Program-made: the position numbers and the translations under genes
Assembly: GCF_947179515.1 (NCBI RefSeq)
Contig: NC_067491.1
Coordinates: 11,776,027-11,840,026 of the forward strand
Direction: 5' to 3'
Source of the DNA: Apodemus sylvaticus
Lineage: Eukaryota > Chordata > Mammalia > Rodentia > Muridae
DNA length: 64,000 nt
Shown here: positions 55,351-64,000 of the stretch, piece after piece
Numbering within the stretch: the stretch's first letter is position 1
How the letters are laid out: each line of letters opens with the position of its first letter
The notes under the pieces: model-generated
The model's input: only the letters and a program-made list of their open reading frames with translations
Told to the model about the DNA's origin: nothing
Database searches by the model: none

Positions 55351-55735
55351 GTAAATAGAAATAGTGGATTTTTAAAAACTGTCAGATCCTTTAAGCTTCT
55401 GGACACGTGGGGCCACTGGAAAGGAATTCATCAACTGACTCAACACGTGGTTTGAACCACATCCACTTTTCCAATCTCAGGATGTTGGCACGACAAAGCT
55501 ATCTGCCACCTGACCAGGTTCTTTTGGAGGAAGTGCAGAGTAAGGAATTCACGCAGACGCTCTAGGCAGGGCGCAACGTGGCCGGTCTTTTAAAAGCTAA
55601 GAGGACCTCAGTAACCTGGAGCTAGGAGGGCGGGATGCGATCTCCCAGCATGCACCACAGGCCCGTCGGTCACGCCCCCTGCGAACTCCAGGGAGCACGT
55701 GTGCGGTCCTCCGCTCGGAAGTGTCCCATGCGCAC

Positions 55736-55757
55736 TGCACGCTGGGAATTGTAGTCC
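55736..55757 (-). promoter_or_regulatory. ZNF143/THAP11-type site
   Basis: The minus strand reads ACTACAATTCCCAGCGTGCA, one base from the known ACTACAATTCCCAGCATGC promoter motif. A half-match, CTCCCAGCATGCA, lies on the plus strand at 55642-55654. Confidence 0.8.
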
Positions 55758-55852
55758 CCCGGGCCCAGCCCACGGGTGGCCATCTGCACTCTTCTTCCAT
55801 GAGGCTGCTGCTGGCGCGGGTCCGCGCGGCACGACGCGGGGGGCGTGCCTCG

Positions 55853-55865
55853 CGCTGACTCAGCG
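55853..55865. promoter_or_regulatory. AP-1/MAF recognition palindrome
   Basis: CGCTGACTCAGCG is an extended TGACTCA palindrome close to the MARE consensus TGCTGACTCAGCA. Confidence 0.65.
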
Positions 55866-55959
55866 GCGGCGTTAGCGGGCCCCTGCGCAGTTTTCCTTCC
55901 AAGGCCGCCGACTCCGCCCGCTGGCTTGCCAACCTGCCCGCCCCGCTCCGCGCCACGCA

Positions 55960-56155
55960 GGAGAAGGCGCCCGGGGAACGCAGAGCGCCGAGAGGAGCGC
56001 GGCCCGGGCCGGCTCCGGCGCTAGCGCTGCGGCTGTAGTGGAGGACTACAGCGACAAGGACGTGGGCCGCTCTCCGTGCTCCCTGCGTACGGCGCCGCTC
56101 CTTGCGGCTGGCCGACCCTCGGGAGTGCAGGCGAGGAAGAGATATTGGAGTGATG
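55960..56155 (+). other. Xpot: Probable Xpot noncoding exon 1 (edges uncertain)
   Basis: The start-codon exon at 59306 begins with an acceptor, so a 5' noncoding exon must lie upstream; the CpG island is the only good candidate. Possible donors include ATG|GTGACT at 56155/56156 and CTA|GTGCGT at about 56256; neither is strong and I cannot choose between them. Confidence 0.35.
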
Positions 56156-57192
56156 GTGACTGGAGGCGGCGGGCGGCGGGCGGCGGGCCGGGGACCCTAC
56201 GTGGCCGGGAGAGCCGGACTTGGGATTGGGGACGATCGGCGGCGGCCGCGTCCCTAGTGCGTGGCTGCCGGTTGCCGGGTGTTTCATCACCCCAGTGGCC
56301 ACGAGGCTTCGCCCAGGAAGGAATCCGGACGAAGGATAGGGGGCGAGGCCGGCCTAGGAAGCTGCCCCCCAACCCCATTTGTGATAGTTTTAGAGTGCTT
56401 CCCACCAGTTTGAGCTCTAGGGACCTCAAAGTTGCTTCGCTCCCCACCCCGGGACCAATAGGAGAGAAAGTGTTATTTCTGCGTAGTAATTTGCCAGCAG
56501 GGACAGCCTTTTCCTCTCTTTGCTGCTTTACACTCTTGTAGCAGTGGAGAGCCTTGATGTTTCTCTGTAACCTGAAGAACGAGTACTTTTTGGAAGCCTT
56601 AATTAGTTGTTACTGGGGGAAGTTACGTTGTATTAAAGCGACTTGTCAACTTGATGTTAAAAGGCTGGAAAGATTAAGTCGATCTCAAACAGGCTTAAGT
56701 AGGTGTGGAGGAATTTTCCACAGTGTTTAATTCTTCTTGACTTAATGGCTGAAGAAAAAAAATAAGGCTTCCTATTTTACGTGTATTTCTCGCCCCCGCC
56801 CCCACCACATCCACCTTAGCAGGTGGTATAAAATGTTTGCCATATTGTAACAATGTTTAAACCTGCAATATAGGTCAGCATACTAAGCGTCCTTTCCCGG
56901 TCTTTATTAGGAAATTGTTACCTTTTAACCCTGTGTTTTATTCAAAGATGGGTGATGTACTGTCTCATTTTATTTTGGTCTAATGTTTTTTTCCGAATGT
57001 GTAGAGGGCGAAGGTTTGTGAGGGATTCTTTTTCTATGGATAACTGTAACAAGTTTGCTGAGGATTTTTTGTTGTTGAGCATGTGCTCTGCCGGGCCTCT
57101 TGTTTTTTTTTTTTTTCCTCTTGTCAAGATTAGTGTGAAATGACCAAAAAAAAAAGCCACTAAAAAACAACAACAAAAGAACGCTTTTCTTT

Positions 57193-57250
57193 CTGAGCAT
57201 TTATAAGAGGAATAATAAATACTGAGCATTTATAAGAGGAATAATAAATT
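57193..57250. repeat. 29-bp tandem duplication
   Basis: CTGAGCATTTATAAGAGGAA followed by TAATAAATA occurs twice in direct succession without differences. Confidence 0.95.
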
Positions 57251-57349
57251 TATTCCCTATTGGAGGCATGCTTCACACACATGCACACATATAGTCTTTC
57301 GGACTTTGCCCCTTTTCTGCTGACAAAATGGAATGCTTGGCCTAGCTTC

Positions 57350-57835
57350 GATTTTTGTTTTGTTTTTGAGACATTATCTCACTGTAGCTCTGGCTAGCCA
57401 GAGCATCCATATGTACATAGACCAGGTTGGTTTTAAAGTCTCAGATCTCTACCTCCCTCAGTGGGATTAAAAAGTGTGTGCATGCCTTTAATCCCAGCAC
57501 TTGGGAGGCAGAGGCAGGTGGATATCTGAGTTCGAGTCCAGCTTGGTCTACAGAGTGAGTTCCAGGACAGCCAGGGCTACACAGAGAAACCCAGTCTTGG
57601 AAGAAAAAAAAAAAGCCAAAACAAAAAACAAAAACAAAAGGTGTGTGCAATTTTGAGTGACTGAGTGGTTTTCTTGGTGTGGGTGTGTGGTTGGTTTTTC
57701 CAGCCTGGGGTTTTCTCTGGGTAGCCCTGGCTGTTCTGGAACTCTGTAGACCACACTGGCCTCTAACTCAGAGATCCTTCTGCATCTGCCCCCTCAGCAC
57801 TGGCATTAAAGGCGTGCACCAACACTGCCTGGCTG
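57350..57835. mobile_element. B1 cluster
   Basis: Antisense B1 at 57350-57475 into which a sense B1 (57480-57640) appears inserted (AAAGTGTGTGCA before, AAAGGTGTGTGCA after); another antisense B1 at 57690-57835. Confidence 0.8.
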
Positions 57836-57894
57836 GGTTTTGTTTTTTGTTTACAGGATTGGAATATAAATCTAGGACTTTAAAAAAAATACAT

Positions 57895-58185
57895 ATATTT
57901 ATCTTGTATATGTACAGATGTGTTTGCAAAGGTGCAAGCTCTGTGTACATCTATGAGTGTGTGCATGTGCTGTGTACATGCACAGTTCTCTTCCATCATA
58001 AGCATCTAGGGAATCGTCATCCCTGAGCCATCTCACTAGTTCAAACCCAGAGCACTAAAAAACCCAAAACCTGTGTTTTTAAATTTTAGGAACATAGCGA
58101 TGCATGCATATTTCACAATGATTTTTGTTTGGTTGGTTTTTTTGGGTTTTGTTTTTTGGGTTTTTTTGTTTGTTTGTTTGTTTTG
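57895..58185 (-). mobile_element. Old B3 and GTTT repeat
   Basis: Degenerate antisense B3 ending GAGCCATCTCACTAGTTC at about 58045; GTTTGTTTGTTT near 58170. Confidence 0.6.
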
Positions 58186-59305
58186 AGAAACCAAACTGTC
58201 ACGTGGTAGACTGTGGAAGGGATTGTCAGGAAGGGACTATCCTGATTTGACGGGATTACATAGAGGGTCGGAGCTGAATTGCTGCATGAGTTGATACTGA
58301 AGTTGAGTATTTAGTTGTGGGGTTTAGTCTCGAAGCTGGAAAGAGCCTCGTGTGCATGGGTGTGAAGTGAGGTGTGCTTGAGAGCTGCCATGTCACGTGG
58401 TAGGCGCTGCTGGCCGTCGTCCTGAGGAGCATGAAGAATGGTCAGGGGGTTGTTCAGAAGTGTTTGTATCTTAATCCTGTTGGCAGTAGGAACTTAGATT
58501 GCTTTACTGTGGTCTGCAAGGTTGCCATGATCAGAGGAGGGGTTTAGCTTAGATTCCAAAAAGATCAAGCAAAACAGAAAAGTGTAGAGATCTGCATCTT
58601 GGCCCCAGCTTGACTGCTCCTAAAAGGCTGCACGGGATTCCCATTCATCTCTTGGTGTCTTTATGTTCTCTGTGGAAGCTAATAATTTAAAAACTCCTAA
58701 GTAAAAAAAGATGTATAGCTTTATAATAGGGAAATAAGAATATATCTGTATGTGCTTATATGTAGGCTTATATACATGTGCAGACGGTAGGTATGAAGTC
58801 CAGATTAGGTGTCTTCCTCTGTTGATTTTTCACTATATAACTTATTTTTTTTTGACAGTTTCATACATGTCTATAATACATGCTGCTTATTTTCCTGCTT
58901 TGCATATTTATCAAAACTCCCCACCCCTCCTTGTTTTTTGAGACAGGGTCTCGCTGAACCTGGGGCTTACCAGTTTGGCTAGAGTCACTGGCCAGAGAGC
59001 TTTGGGGATCTGACTATTATTTCTACCACCACTACCCTCCTTCCCCCAGCACTTCATGAATGTTTCTAGAAGAATTACTCTCTATACTTGGCTGGCGAGC
59101 GTTGCAGGACAGTATCACCTGAAAGCTTTAGTGGTGTACTTGGTTAGAGTCTACAGAATTATGCTGCTGTGTGCTACAGGGTCCACTCTAGTTCTCGTGA
59201 GGTCTAGGCTTTGTTAGCTTAAGGTGGGTTTTGACTCTGCAGGAGCTGTGTATTCTCAGCCACTTGTCATATTCTAGATAATCATCTTCTGTTTTCTGCC
59301 TGCAG

Positions 59306-59371
59306 ATGATTGTGGATTCTCCTGTGGGATTAGAAGCCACGTCTCTTGTGATCGGAAAATTCCAGGAATAG
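59306..59371 (+). promoter_or_regulatory. Upstream ORF in the Xpot 5' UTR
   Basis: ATG at the very first base of the exon opens a 21-codon frame (MIVDSPVGLEATSLVIGKFQ plus E) ending TAG at 59371, eight bases before the main ATG. Its start context depends on the last bases of exon 1. It may reduce or modulate initiation at the main start. Confidence 0.7.
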
Positions 59372-59379
59372 CAGCAGAG

Positions 59380-59439
59380 ATGGACGAACAGGCTCTTTTA
59401 GGGTTAAATCCAAATGCCGACTCAGACTTTAGACAAAGG
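59380..59439 (+). CDS. Xpot: Exportin-T, first 20 codons
   Basis: Exportin-T is an importin-beta/karyopherin family receptor that carries mature tRNAs from nucleus to cytoplasm together with RanGTP. The ATG at 59380 has G at -3 and G at +4. The 20 codons MDEQALLGLNPNADSDFRQR equal the known mammalian exportin-T N-terminus as I recall it, and end in phase 0 at a consensus donor. This segment is the start of the first helical repeats of the protein, where the family binds Ran; nothing more of the HEAT-repeat solenoid is in the window. Identification rests on a short but distinctive peptide plus the neighbouring C12orf56 gene. Confidence 0.94.
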
Positions 59440-59908
59440 GTAAGTAAGTCAGTGTAATTATTTTCTAAAGTGTGCAACCACAAACGTGCATTAGAGGATT
59501 TAGACAGCAAACACATCTGGTGATAGAGCTATAATTTGAATAAACATTAATAAAACCAGACAGATTTGAGGCATGCTCTGAATATTGAAACATCAAGTGT
59601 TGTGATTGATTTTTGTTAAATTGGCTGAGCCAGAGTCCTGAAATCAGACCTGTTAAGGCAGGTCTTTCTGCAGCATTGGACATTGCTAGTTTTTGCAACA
59701 TTGTAACACAATTACAAAGACAGTGTTTTACTTTGTGGTTGCTTACCTTGGACTGTAAGTTGCTTAAGCCTGAACTTGGTGACAGTGAGCCTCCTTGTTA
59801 TTTATATTTTAGTCTTTTCAGACTGAAAGTAAGCAGTTTCGATATGCCACACCTTAAGTTAAATGATTCTGTGACAAAATCCATTAGGAGATGCCGGTAT
59901 ATGTGGAT

Positions 59909-60078
59909 AAATGTGAACAGTTAAACTCAAGTATAAGTGTATAAGTCTAGTAAGTACTGTAGCTGAATGATAAAAGAAGACTCTAAAAGAACAAATGTGA
60001 ACAGTTAAACTCAAGTGTAAGTGTATAAGTCTAGTAAGTACTGTAGCTGAATGATAAAAGAAGACTCTAAAAGAACAA
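59909..60078. repeat. 84-bp tandem duplication
   Basis: AAATGTGAACAGTTAAACTC starts both units (59909 and 59993). The copies differ at one base (GTATAAG against GTGTAAG), so the event is recent. Confidence 0.97.
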
Positions 60079-60384
60079 CAAGCCTTTAATTAATTTTTAA
60101 AGACCTGAGCCTTCTGAAGGTTGGGATCAAAGGAAGGAGGGTTGCTCTTGTAGCAAAGGAGAGAACTTGTCATAAATGAGCCAGAATTAACAATCCCACT
60201 GTGTATTAGAGCCATACTTGTTTGGCTTTTACGTGCTTTAAGAAAAACACAATTTCCCAAGCAGTCTCTGATATGATGCATACCTCTGCTGATTAGAAGG
60301 CAGTAACCCTCCAAATAGAGCAAATAATAGGAATGTAGGTATCAGCATCTATTCAGAACATCAAAAACCCAGCAGTCAAAATCA

Positions 60385-60758
60385 GGTAGTGGCGGCGCAG
60401 AGTTTGGGAGGCAGAAGCAGGTGGATCTCTGGGTTCAAGGCCAACCTGGTCCTGGTCTACAACAGGATAGCCAACAGTACATAGAGACACTGTCCCAAAA
60501 ATAAAACAAAAGGCCCCTAGAAGTCCAGACTTTTTGTATATGAATGGTTTTATTTTCATAGGGATTTAAAGCACCTGCTTTCTATTAAAAAAAATTATTA
60601 TATATGAGTACACTGTAGCTGTCTAAAGACACCCCAGAAGAGCACATCATATCCCATTACAAATGGTTGTGAGCCACCATGTGGTTGCTAGGAATTGAAC
60701 TCAGGACCTCTGGAACAGCAGTCAGTGCTCTTAACCACTGAGCCATCTCTCCAGCCCA
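60385..60758. mobile_element. Old B1 (+) and B2 (-)
   Basis: Degenerate B1 at 60385-60505; antisense B2 at 60590-60758 ending GAGCCATCTCTCCAGCCC. Confidence 0.85.
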
Positions 60759-61084
60759 ACCACCTGCTTTCAAAGCAGCTGAAACATCACAGTCTTAACC
60801 TCAGTCTGCTTTGGTGTTGCATTTCGATTATAAATAAAAGTTTTATGTTTCAGATGATTTGGGTTTTTTTGTTGTTGTTTGTTTTTATAGTACTGGGAAT
60901 TGAATCTAGGCAAGGACTCTACCTGTGACGTTTGTGCTTGGTTTTTTTCTTTTTGGACTTTTTGTTTGTTTGTTTGTTGTTTTGTTTTTTTGTCCTGATT
61001 TGTTTTGGGGGATTTTTGTTCCACTTCAACTCTGTGGGGTCTCAGGGATTTTTTTTTCCCAGCCTGCCTTGCAAACACAGTTTA

Positions 61085-61415
61085 GCTTGTTTGAGTCACA
61101 GTCTTGCTGTGTTACCTAGACTGTGGCCTGGTGATCCCCGTGTAACTCATGTTTACCTTGAACTCCTAGCAGTCCCATCCTCCCTCCGCCTTCAGCTTCC
61201 AGACTGCCAGGATTACTGCAGTAGTCTACCATAAGGCTTTTCTTTTAGGAAATTAGTTTTAGAATGACTGTTCCCGTGGCATGCATGTGGAGGTCAGAGG
61301 GCGAATTTGTGGAGAAGAGACTCTCCTCCCCCTTTGATGTGGGTTCTGGGATCACTCTAAAGTCACTCACTCATGAAGAGCTTTGTACCTGCTGAGCAAT
61401 CTCCCTAGTGCTTTC
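61085..61415 (-). mobile_element. Old B1-like piece and B3
   Basis: GTCACAGTCTTGCTGTGTTAC at 61095; B3 at 61262-61415 (GCATGCATGTGGAGGTCAGAG). Confidence 0.55.
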
Positions 61416-61519
61416 CTCTGCTTTCATTAGTGTCTGTTGGACCGGTTAGGGGTGGGGGGTGGGGCAGCGTGGTTATTTTCCACTTATTTGGGGGGCGTGG
61501 CATTGTGAGCCTTGTCATA

Positions 61520-61835
61520 GTAAAAAACCCTTTTACTATGACCAAGAACTCTTTATAACGACAAACATTTACTTGAGGCTGGCTTACAGGTTCAGAGGTT
61601 CAGTCCAGTATCACCAAGGCTGGAACATGGCAGCATCCAGGCAGGCATGGTGCAGGAGGAGCTGAGCTCTACATCTTCATCTGCAGGCCTCTAAGAGAAG
61701 ATTGACCTCCAGGCAGTTAGGATGAGGGTCTTAAAGCCCACGCTCACAGTGATACACCTGCTCCAACAAGGCCACACCTCCTAATAGTGCCACTTTCTAG
61801 GCTAGACATACACAAACCATCTTGACAAGCTGCAG
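61520..61835 (-). mobile_element. TTTGAATATGC-family element, antisense
   Basis: ACTATGACCAAGAACTCTTTA to GCCACACCTCCTAATAGTGC; its 3'-terminal bases are missing. Confidence 0.78.
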
Positions 61836-61899
61836 AAGTGTTTCTCCCTCCCCTGCCAGGTGGGCTCTAGGAATCAGAGTGTATACCTCAACCATCCTG

Positions 61900-61902
<3 letters not shown>

Positions 61903-61930
<28 letters not shown>

Positions 61931-62140
61931 GGAGATAGTCTTATGTAGCCCAGGCTATCCTTGAAAAGCCATTGCAATTGAGGTGGTCATGGCCATTCTG
62001 ATTCTCCTGCCTCATCCTCCCCAAGTTATTATTGTATATGAATTATTATATTAGGCATGACCCGCCATGCCTAGCACTTCCTGTTTGGTGATTTTGTTGT
62101 TTGAGACAGAAGCTGACACTGTAGCCCAGGCTGGCCTCCA
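61903..62140 (-). mobile_element. Old B1 fragments
   Basis: T28 run and TGTAGCCCAGGCTATCCTTG; a second piece, GCCCAGGCTGGCCTCC, at about 62120. Confidence 0.55.
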
Positions 62141-62219
62141 GGTTTGGTTGTTATTTGAGTTAGCTGTAGGTTTGACTCACCGGGTCTGGTTCTTACCCTA
62201 TTTCTTTTTTAATGCACTC

Positions 62220-62311
62220 TTTTTTTTTTTTTTTTAAACAGCTGAGGACCGAACCCAGGGCCTTGCGCTTGCTAGGCAAGCGCTCTACCACTGAGCTAAA
62301 TCCCCAACCCC
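62220..62311 (-). mobile_element. ID element (tRNA-Ala-derived SINE)
   Basis: The minus strand starts GGGGTTGGGGATTTAGCTCA and continues through TGGTAGAGCGCTTGCC; the B box is GGTTCGGTCC and the tail is a run of A. AATGCA flanks both ends. It retains a tRNA-like head but is a SINE, not a tRNA gene. Confidence 0.93.
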
Positions 62312-62364
62312 AAATGCATCCTTTTTTAAGTTCCAATATTCATCATTTTAAAAATGAACAATTT

Positions 62365-62680
62365 AGCCGGGCGGTGGTGGCGCACGCCTTTAATCCCAGC
62401 ACTCTGGGAGGCAGAGGCAGGCGGATTTCTGAGTTCGAGGCCAGCCTGGTCTACAGAGTGAGTTCCAGGACAGCCAGGGCTATACAGAGAAACCCTGTCT
62501 CGAAAAAAACAAATCCAAAAACAAAAATGAACAATTTAAGCCGGGTGTGGTGGTGCACACCTGTAATCCCAGCACTTGGGAGGTAGAGGCAGGCGGATTT
62601 CTGAGTTCAAGGCCAGCCTGGTCTACAGAGTGACTACAGCCAGGACTACACAGAGAAACCAAACCAACCAACCAAACAAA
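62365..62680 (+). mobile_element. Two sense B1 copies
   Basis: 62365-62527 is close to consensus; 62541-62680 lacks part of the GTTCCAGGACAGCC segment. AATGAACAATTTA before and AATGAACAATTTAAG after the first copy are its target duplication. Confidence 0.95.
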
Positions 62681-62839
62681 ATGACCGATTTAGTTACCTG
62701 TGCGTGCAGGTGTGCGCTGTGGTGGGGGTGGGGCCCCAGCGCCGTTGTGTTCGCCTGGAGTCTGTTCCTTATTTTCCACCATACTTGGGTTCTGGTGGTT
62801 GAACACTGGTGGTTTCCAGAACAGAACCCTGATGTATTA

Positions 62840-63060
62840 GTGTTTTATTTTTGTTTTGTAGAATGGAATAGAGTTTATTTAGGGCATGGGTGGGGGAGTG
62901 GAGGGGGTAGAGTCAGAGAATGGCACAGAGCAGGGGGAGGGAGGGAGGTAGAAAGGGGGAGATGGGGGTGGGGGTGGGAGGGTAGAGGCCGGTCATGAAC
63001 CCTTGGGGGGGATGGGGAGAGAAGGGACAGACAGGTAAGAGGACAAGAGAGTAAAAGTTA
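62840..63060 (-). repeat. Relative of the LTR-like fragment at 12120
   Basis: Shares AATAGAGTTTATTTAGGGCA followed by a G-rich purine tract with the earlier copy. Confidence 0.45.
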
Positions 63061-63204
63061 TTAGCAGTTTTAATAATTTTTTTCGATAAGAATGTGTTCT
63101 GTGATGGGAATAATTTACGCCTCTGGTTTCATCCAATTTCATGTTGCGCCAGGGTGAATTGATGAAAGAGTGTTGAGAAAGCAAAGGTTTTGTTGTTTTT
63201 TTGT

Positions 63205-63400
63205 TGTTGTTTTTTTTTTTAAGATTTATTTATTTATTTTATTTATATGAGTATACTGCAGCTGTCTTCAGACACCCCAGAAGAGGGCATCAGATCTCAT
63301 TGGGGATGGCTGTGAGCCGCCATGTGGTTGCTGGGATTTGAACTCAGGACCTCTGGAAGAGCAGTCAGTGGTCGGAGCCACTGCGCCATCTCTCCAGCCC
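63205..63400 (-). mobile_element. B2 SINE
   Basis: Antisense full length; AAGATTTATTTATTTATTT to GCGCCATCTCTCCAGCCCC. Confidence 0.93.
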
Positions 63401-64000
63401 CACAATGAAGGTTTTGATGGTCGTGCTGCTGCAGCACAGGGATAGTGAGAAGCTACCGTCGGTTGGGCCGACGGCAGCCTTCCAAGCGTCCGTATGTCAG
63501 GCCGTTGCTGTGTGGGCATCAGTCAGCAGCAGTGTCAAGAGGCCCGGTTGGCAGTTGCTGGGTGACACGGGAGCAAGGTGGAAGAACCTGGAGGTTGGGG
63601 CCGAGTCTTGTTCATCATCGCCACAAGATTTCTTTCTGATGCAAGTCGTACATGGATGCAGAATCCAGAGACAGGCCCTGCAAAGACTTCTGGCAACCCC
63701 CACCCCACCCCACCCCACCCTGGTTTCCCCAGCTTTGGTTTAAATACCCATCTTTAGCTTGAAATGTTCTCTTTAATTTTTGGAGACTTATGTAGCCAAA
63801 GCTAGCCTCAAACCAGCTGTGTATCTGAGAATGATCTGCTCATGCCTCAGAACTTAGAGAACCGACAAGCCCCTCCCACCTGACCTTGTGGCGCCTCAGG
63901 GACTTCGTTTGTTCTCTGTCCTAGCTTCTGAGATGTTCCCAGCGAGAATTCTGGGTTTGTAGAAACTGAAGTCAGACCATGTGTACTCCTAAGGACAGCC

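Larger units (their letters stand above)
38186..55599. other. Intergenic interval between the two divergent promoters
   Basis: About 17.4 kb filled mainly with SINEs plus an L1, LTR pieces and minisatellites. 38.2-38.88, 39.05-39.55, 39.75-40.3, 51.15-51.45, 52.27-52.6 and 54.11-54.95 kb look unique. No gene was recognised on either strand; the open frame at 38380-38967 has no family features and ends in B1 sequence. Confidence 0.75.
55600..56350 (+). promoter_or_regulatory. Xpot: CpG-island promoter of Xpot
   Basis: A dense CpG stretch without SINEs. It includes a ZNF143-type site (55736-55757), an ETS-like CGGAAGTG at 55716, an AP-1/MAF-type palindrome at 55853-55865 and many GC boxes; no TATA box. 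Transcription probably starts at about 55.9-56.0 kb and runs right. Minus-strand initiation is also possible, as is common in such islands. Confidence 0.8.
56360..59305 (+). other. Xpot intron 1
   Basis: Mostly unique DNA at 56.4-57.2 and 58.2-59.3 kb; a 29-bp tandem duplication at 57193 and a B1 cluster at 57.35-57.84 kb. No extra exon was recognised. Confidence 0.7.
59306..59439 (+). other. Xpot: Xpot exon 2: 5' UTR end and first coding segment
   Basis: Strong acceptor CTGTTTTCTGCCTGCAG| and donor CAAAGG|GTAAGT. The first 74 bases are 5' UTR and include a short upstream ORF; the last 60 are coding. Confidence 0.9.
55960..64000 (+). other. Xpot: Xpot gene body (5' part)
   Basis: Covers the promoter-proximal exon, intron 1 (about 3.1 kb), the start-codon exon and intron 2 from 59440 to the window end. 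XPOT is about 960 residues in mammals, so only about 2% of the protein is encoded here. The next coding segment of the protein was not found up to 64000. Confidence 0.9.
59440..64000 (+). other. Xpot intron 2 (partial)
   Basis: Begins GTAAGT. It holds an 84-bp tandem duplication, SINEs including one ID element, and LTR-like DNA. 59.45-59.9, 60.1-60.36 and 63.4-64.0 kb look unique; no exon was recognised. Confidence 0.75.

Noticed and set aside
55597..55956. 119-codon minus-strand frame in the Xpot island
   Set aside because: Stop-poor because of high GC; Arg/Ala/Pro composition, no recognisable domain. Kept only as a hint of divergent transcription.
62220..62311. tRNA-Ala-like gene
   Set aside because: The A-tail, short target duplication and ID consensus show a SINE, not a tRNA gene, despite the tantalising link with a tRNA exporter next door.
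59440..64000. Search for Xpot coding exon 3
   Set aside because: No plus-strand frame encoding the expected continuation was found; it must lie further right.

Overview
This is mammalian DNA, almost certainly mouse (Mus). It is packed with rodent SINEs (B1, B2, B3/B4 and one ID element), 5'-truncated rodent L1 copies and rodent LTRs, and its genes are split into small exons with GT-AG introns and CpG-island promoters. There are no operons, phage genes or CRISPR arrays.

Two protein-coding genes are present and point away from each other. On the minus strand, from about 38.2 kb leftwards off the window, is the mouse orthologue of human C12orf56, a protein of unknown function. I place five coding exons (38001-37750, 23651-23492, 16749-16677, 9094-8695 and 2015-1942). 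Their reading phases join without a break into 319 codons plus two bases; the remaining exons lie to the left of the window. On the plus strand, a CpG island at about 55.6-56.35 kb is the promoter of Xpot (exportin-T, the Ran-dependent tRNA export receptor). Its first coding exon, 59306-59439, carries the start codon at 59380 and 20 codons; the next coding exon is beyond 64 kb. C12orf56 next to XPOT in divergent orientation agrees with the human 12q14 gene order as I remember it.

Layout: 1-38.2 kb is C12orf56 (partial intron 5 to promoter); 38.2-55.6 kb is a repeat-rich intergenic interval; 55.6-64 kb is the Xpot promoter, a probable noncoding first exon, intron 1, the start-codon exon and part of intron 2. 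Most of the rest is repeats. Several are nested in ways that give a relative insertion history: an LTR inside a B2 inside an older element at 18.3-19.5 kb, a B1 inside a B1 at 40.8-41.2 kb, and two B1 copies in succession at one target site at 50.6-51.2 kb.

I found no evidence of a new enzymatic or defence system. The more interesting signals are regulatory and structural: a 21-codon upstream ORF that begins at the first base of the Xpot start-codon exon, ZNF143-type and AP-1/MAF-type sites in the Xpot island, an LTR with TATA box and poly(A) signal pointing antisense into C12orf56 exon 3, CTCF-like sites (one in unique DNA, one in a B3), and minisatellites grown from repeat sequence. Repeat family names and edges are by eye, without RepeatMasker, and should be taken as accurate to roughly 10-20 bases unless target-site duplications are quoted.
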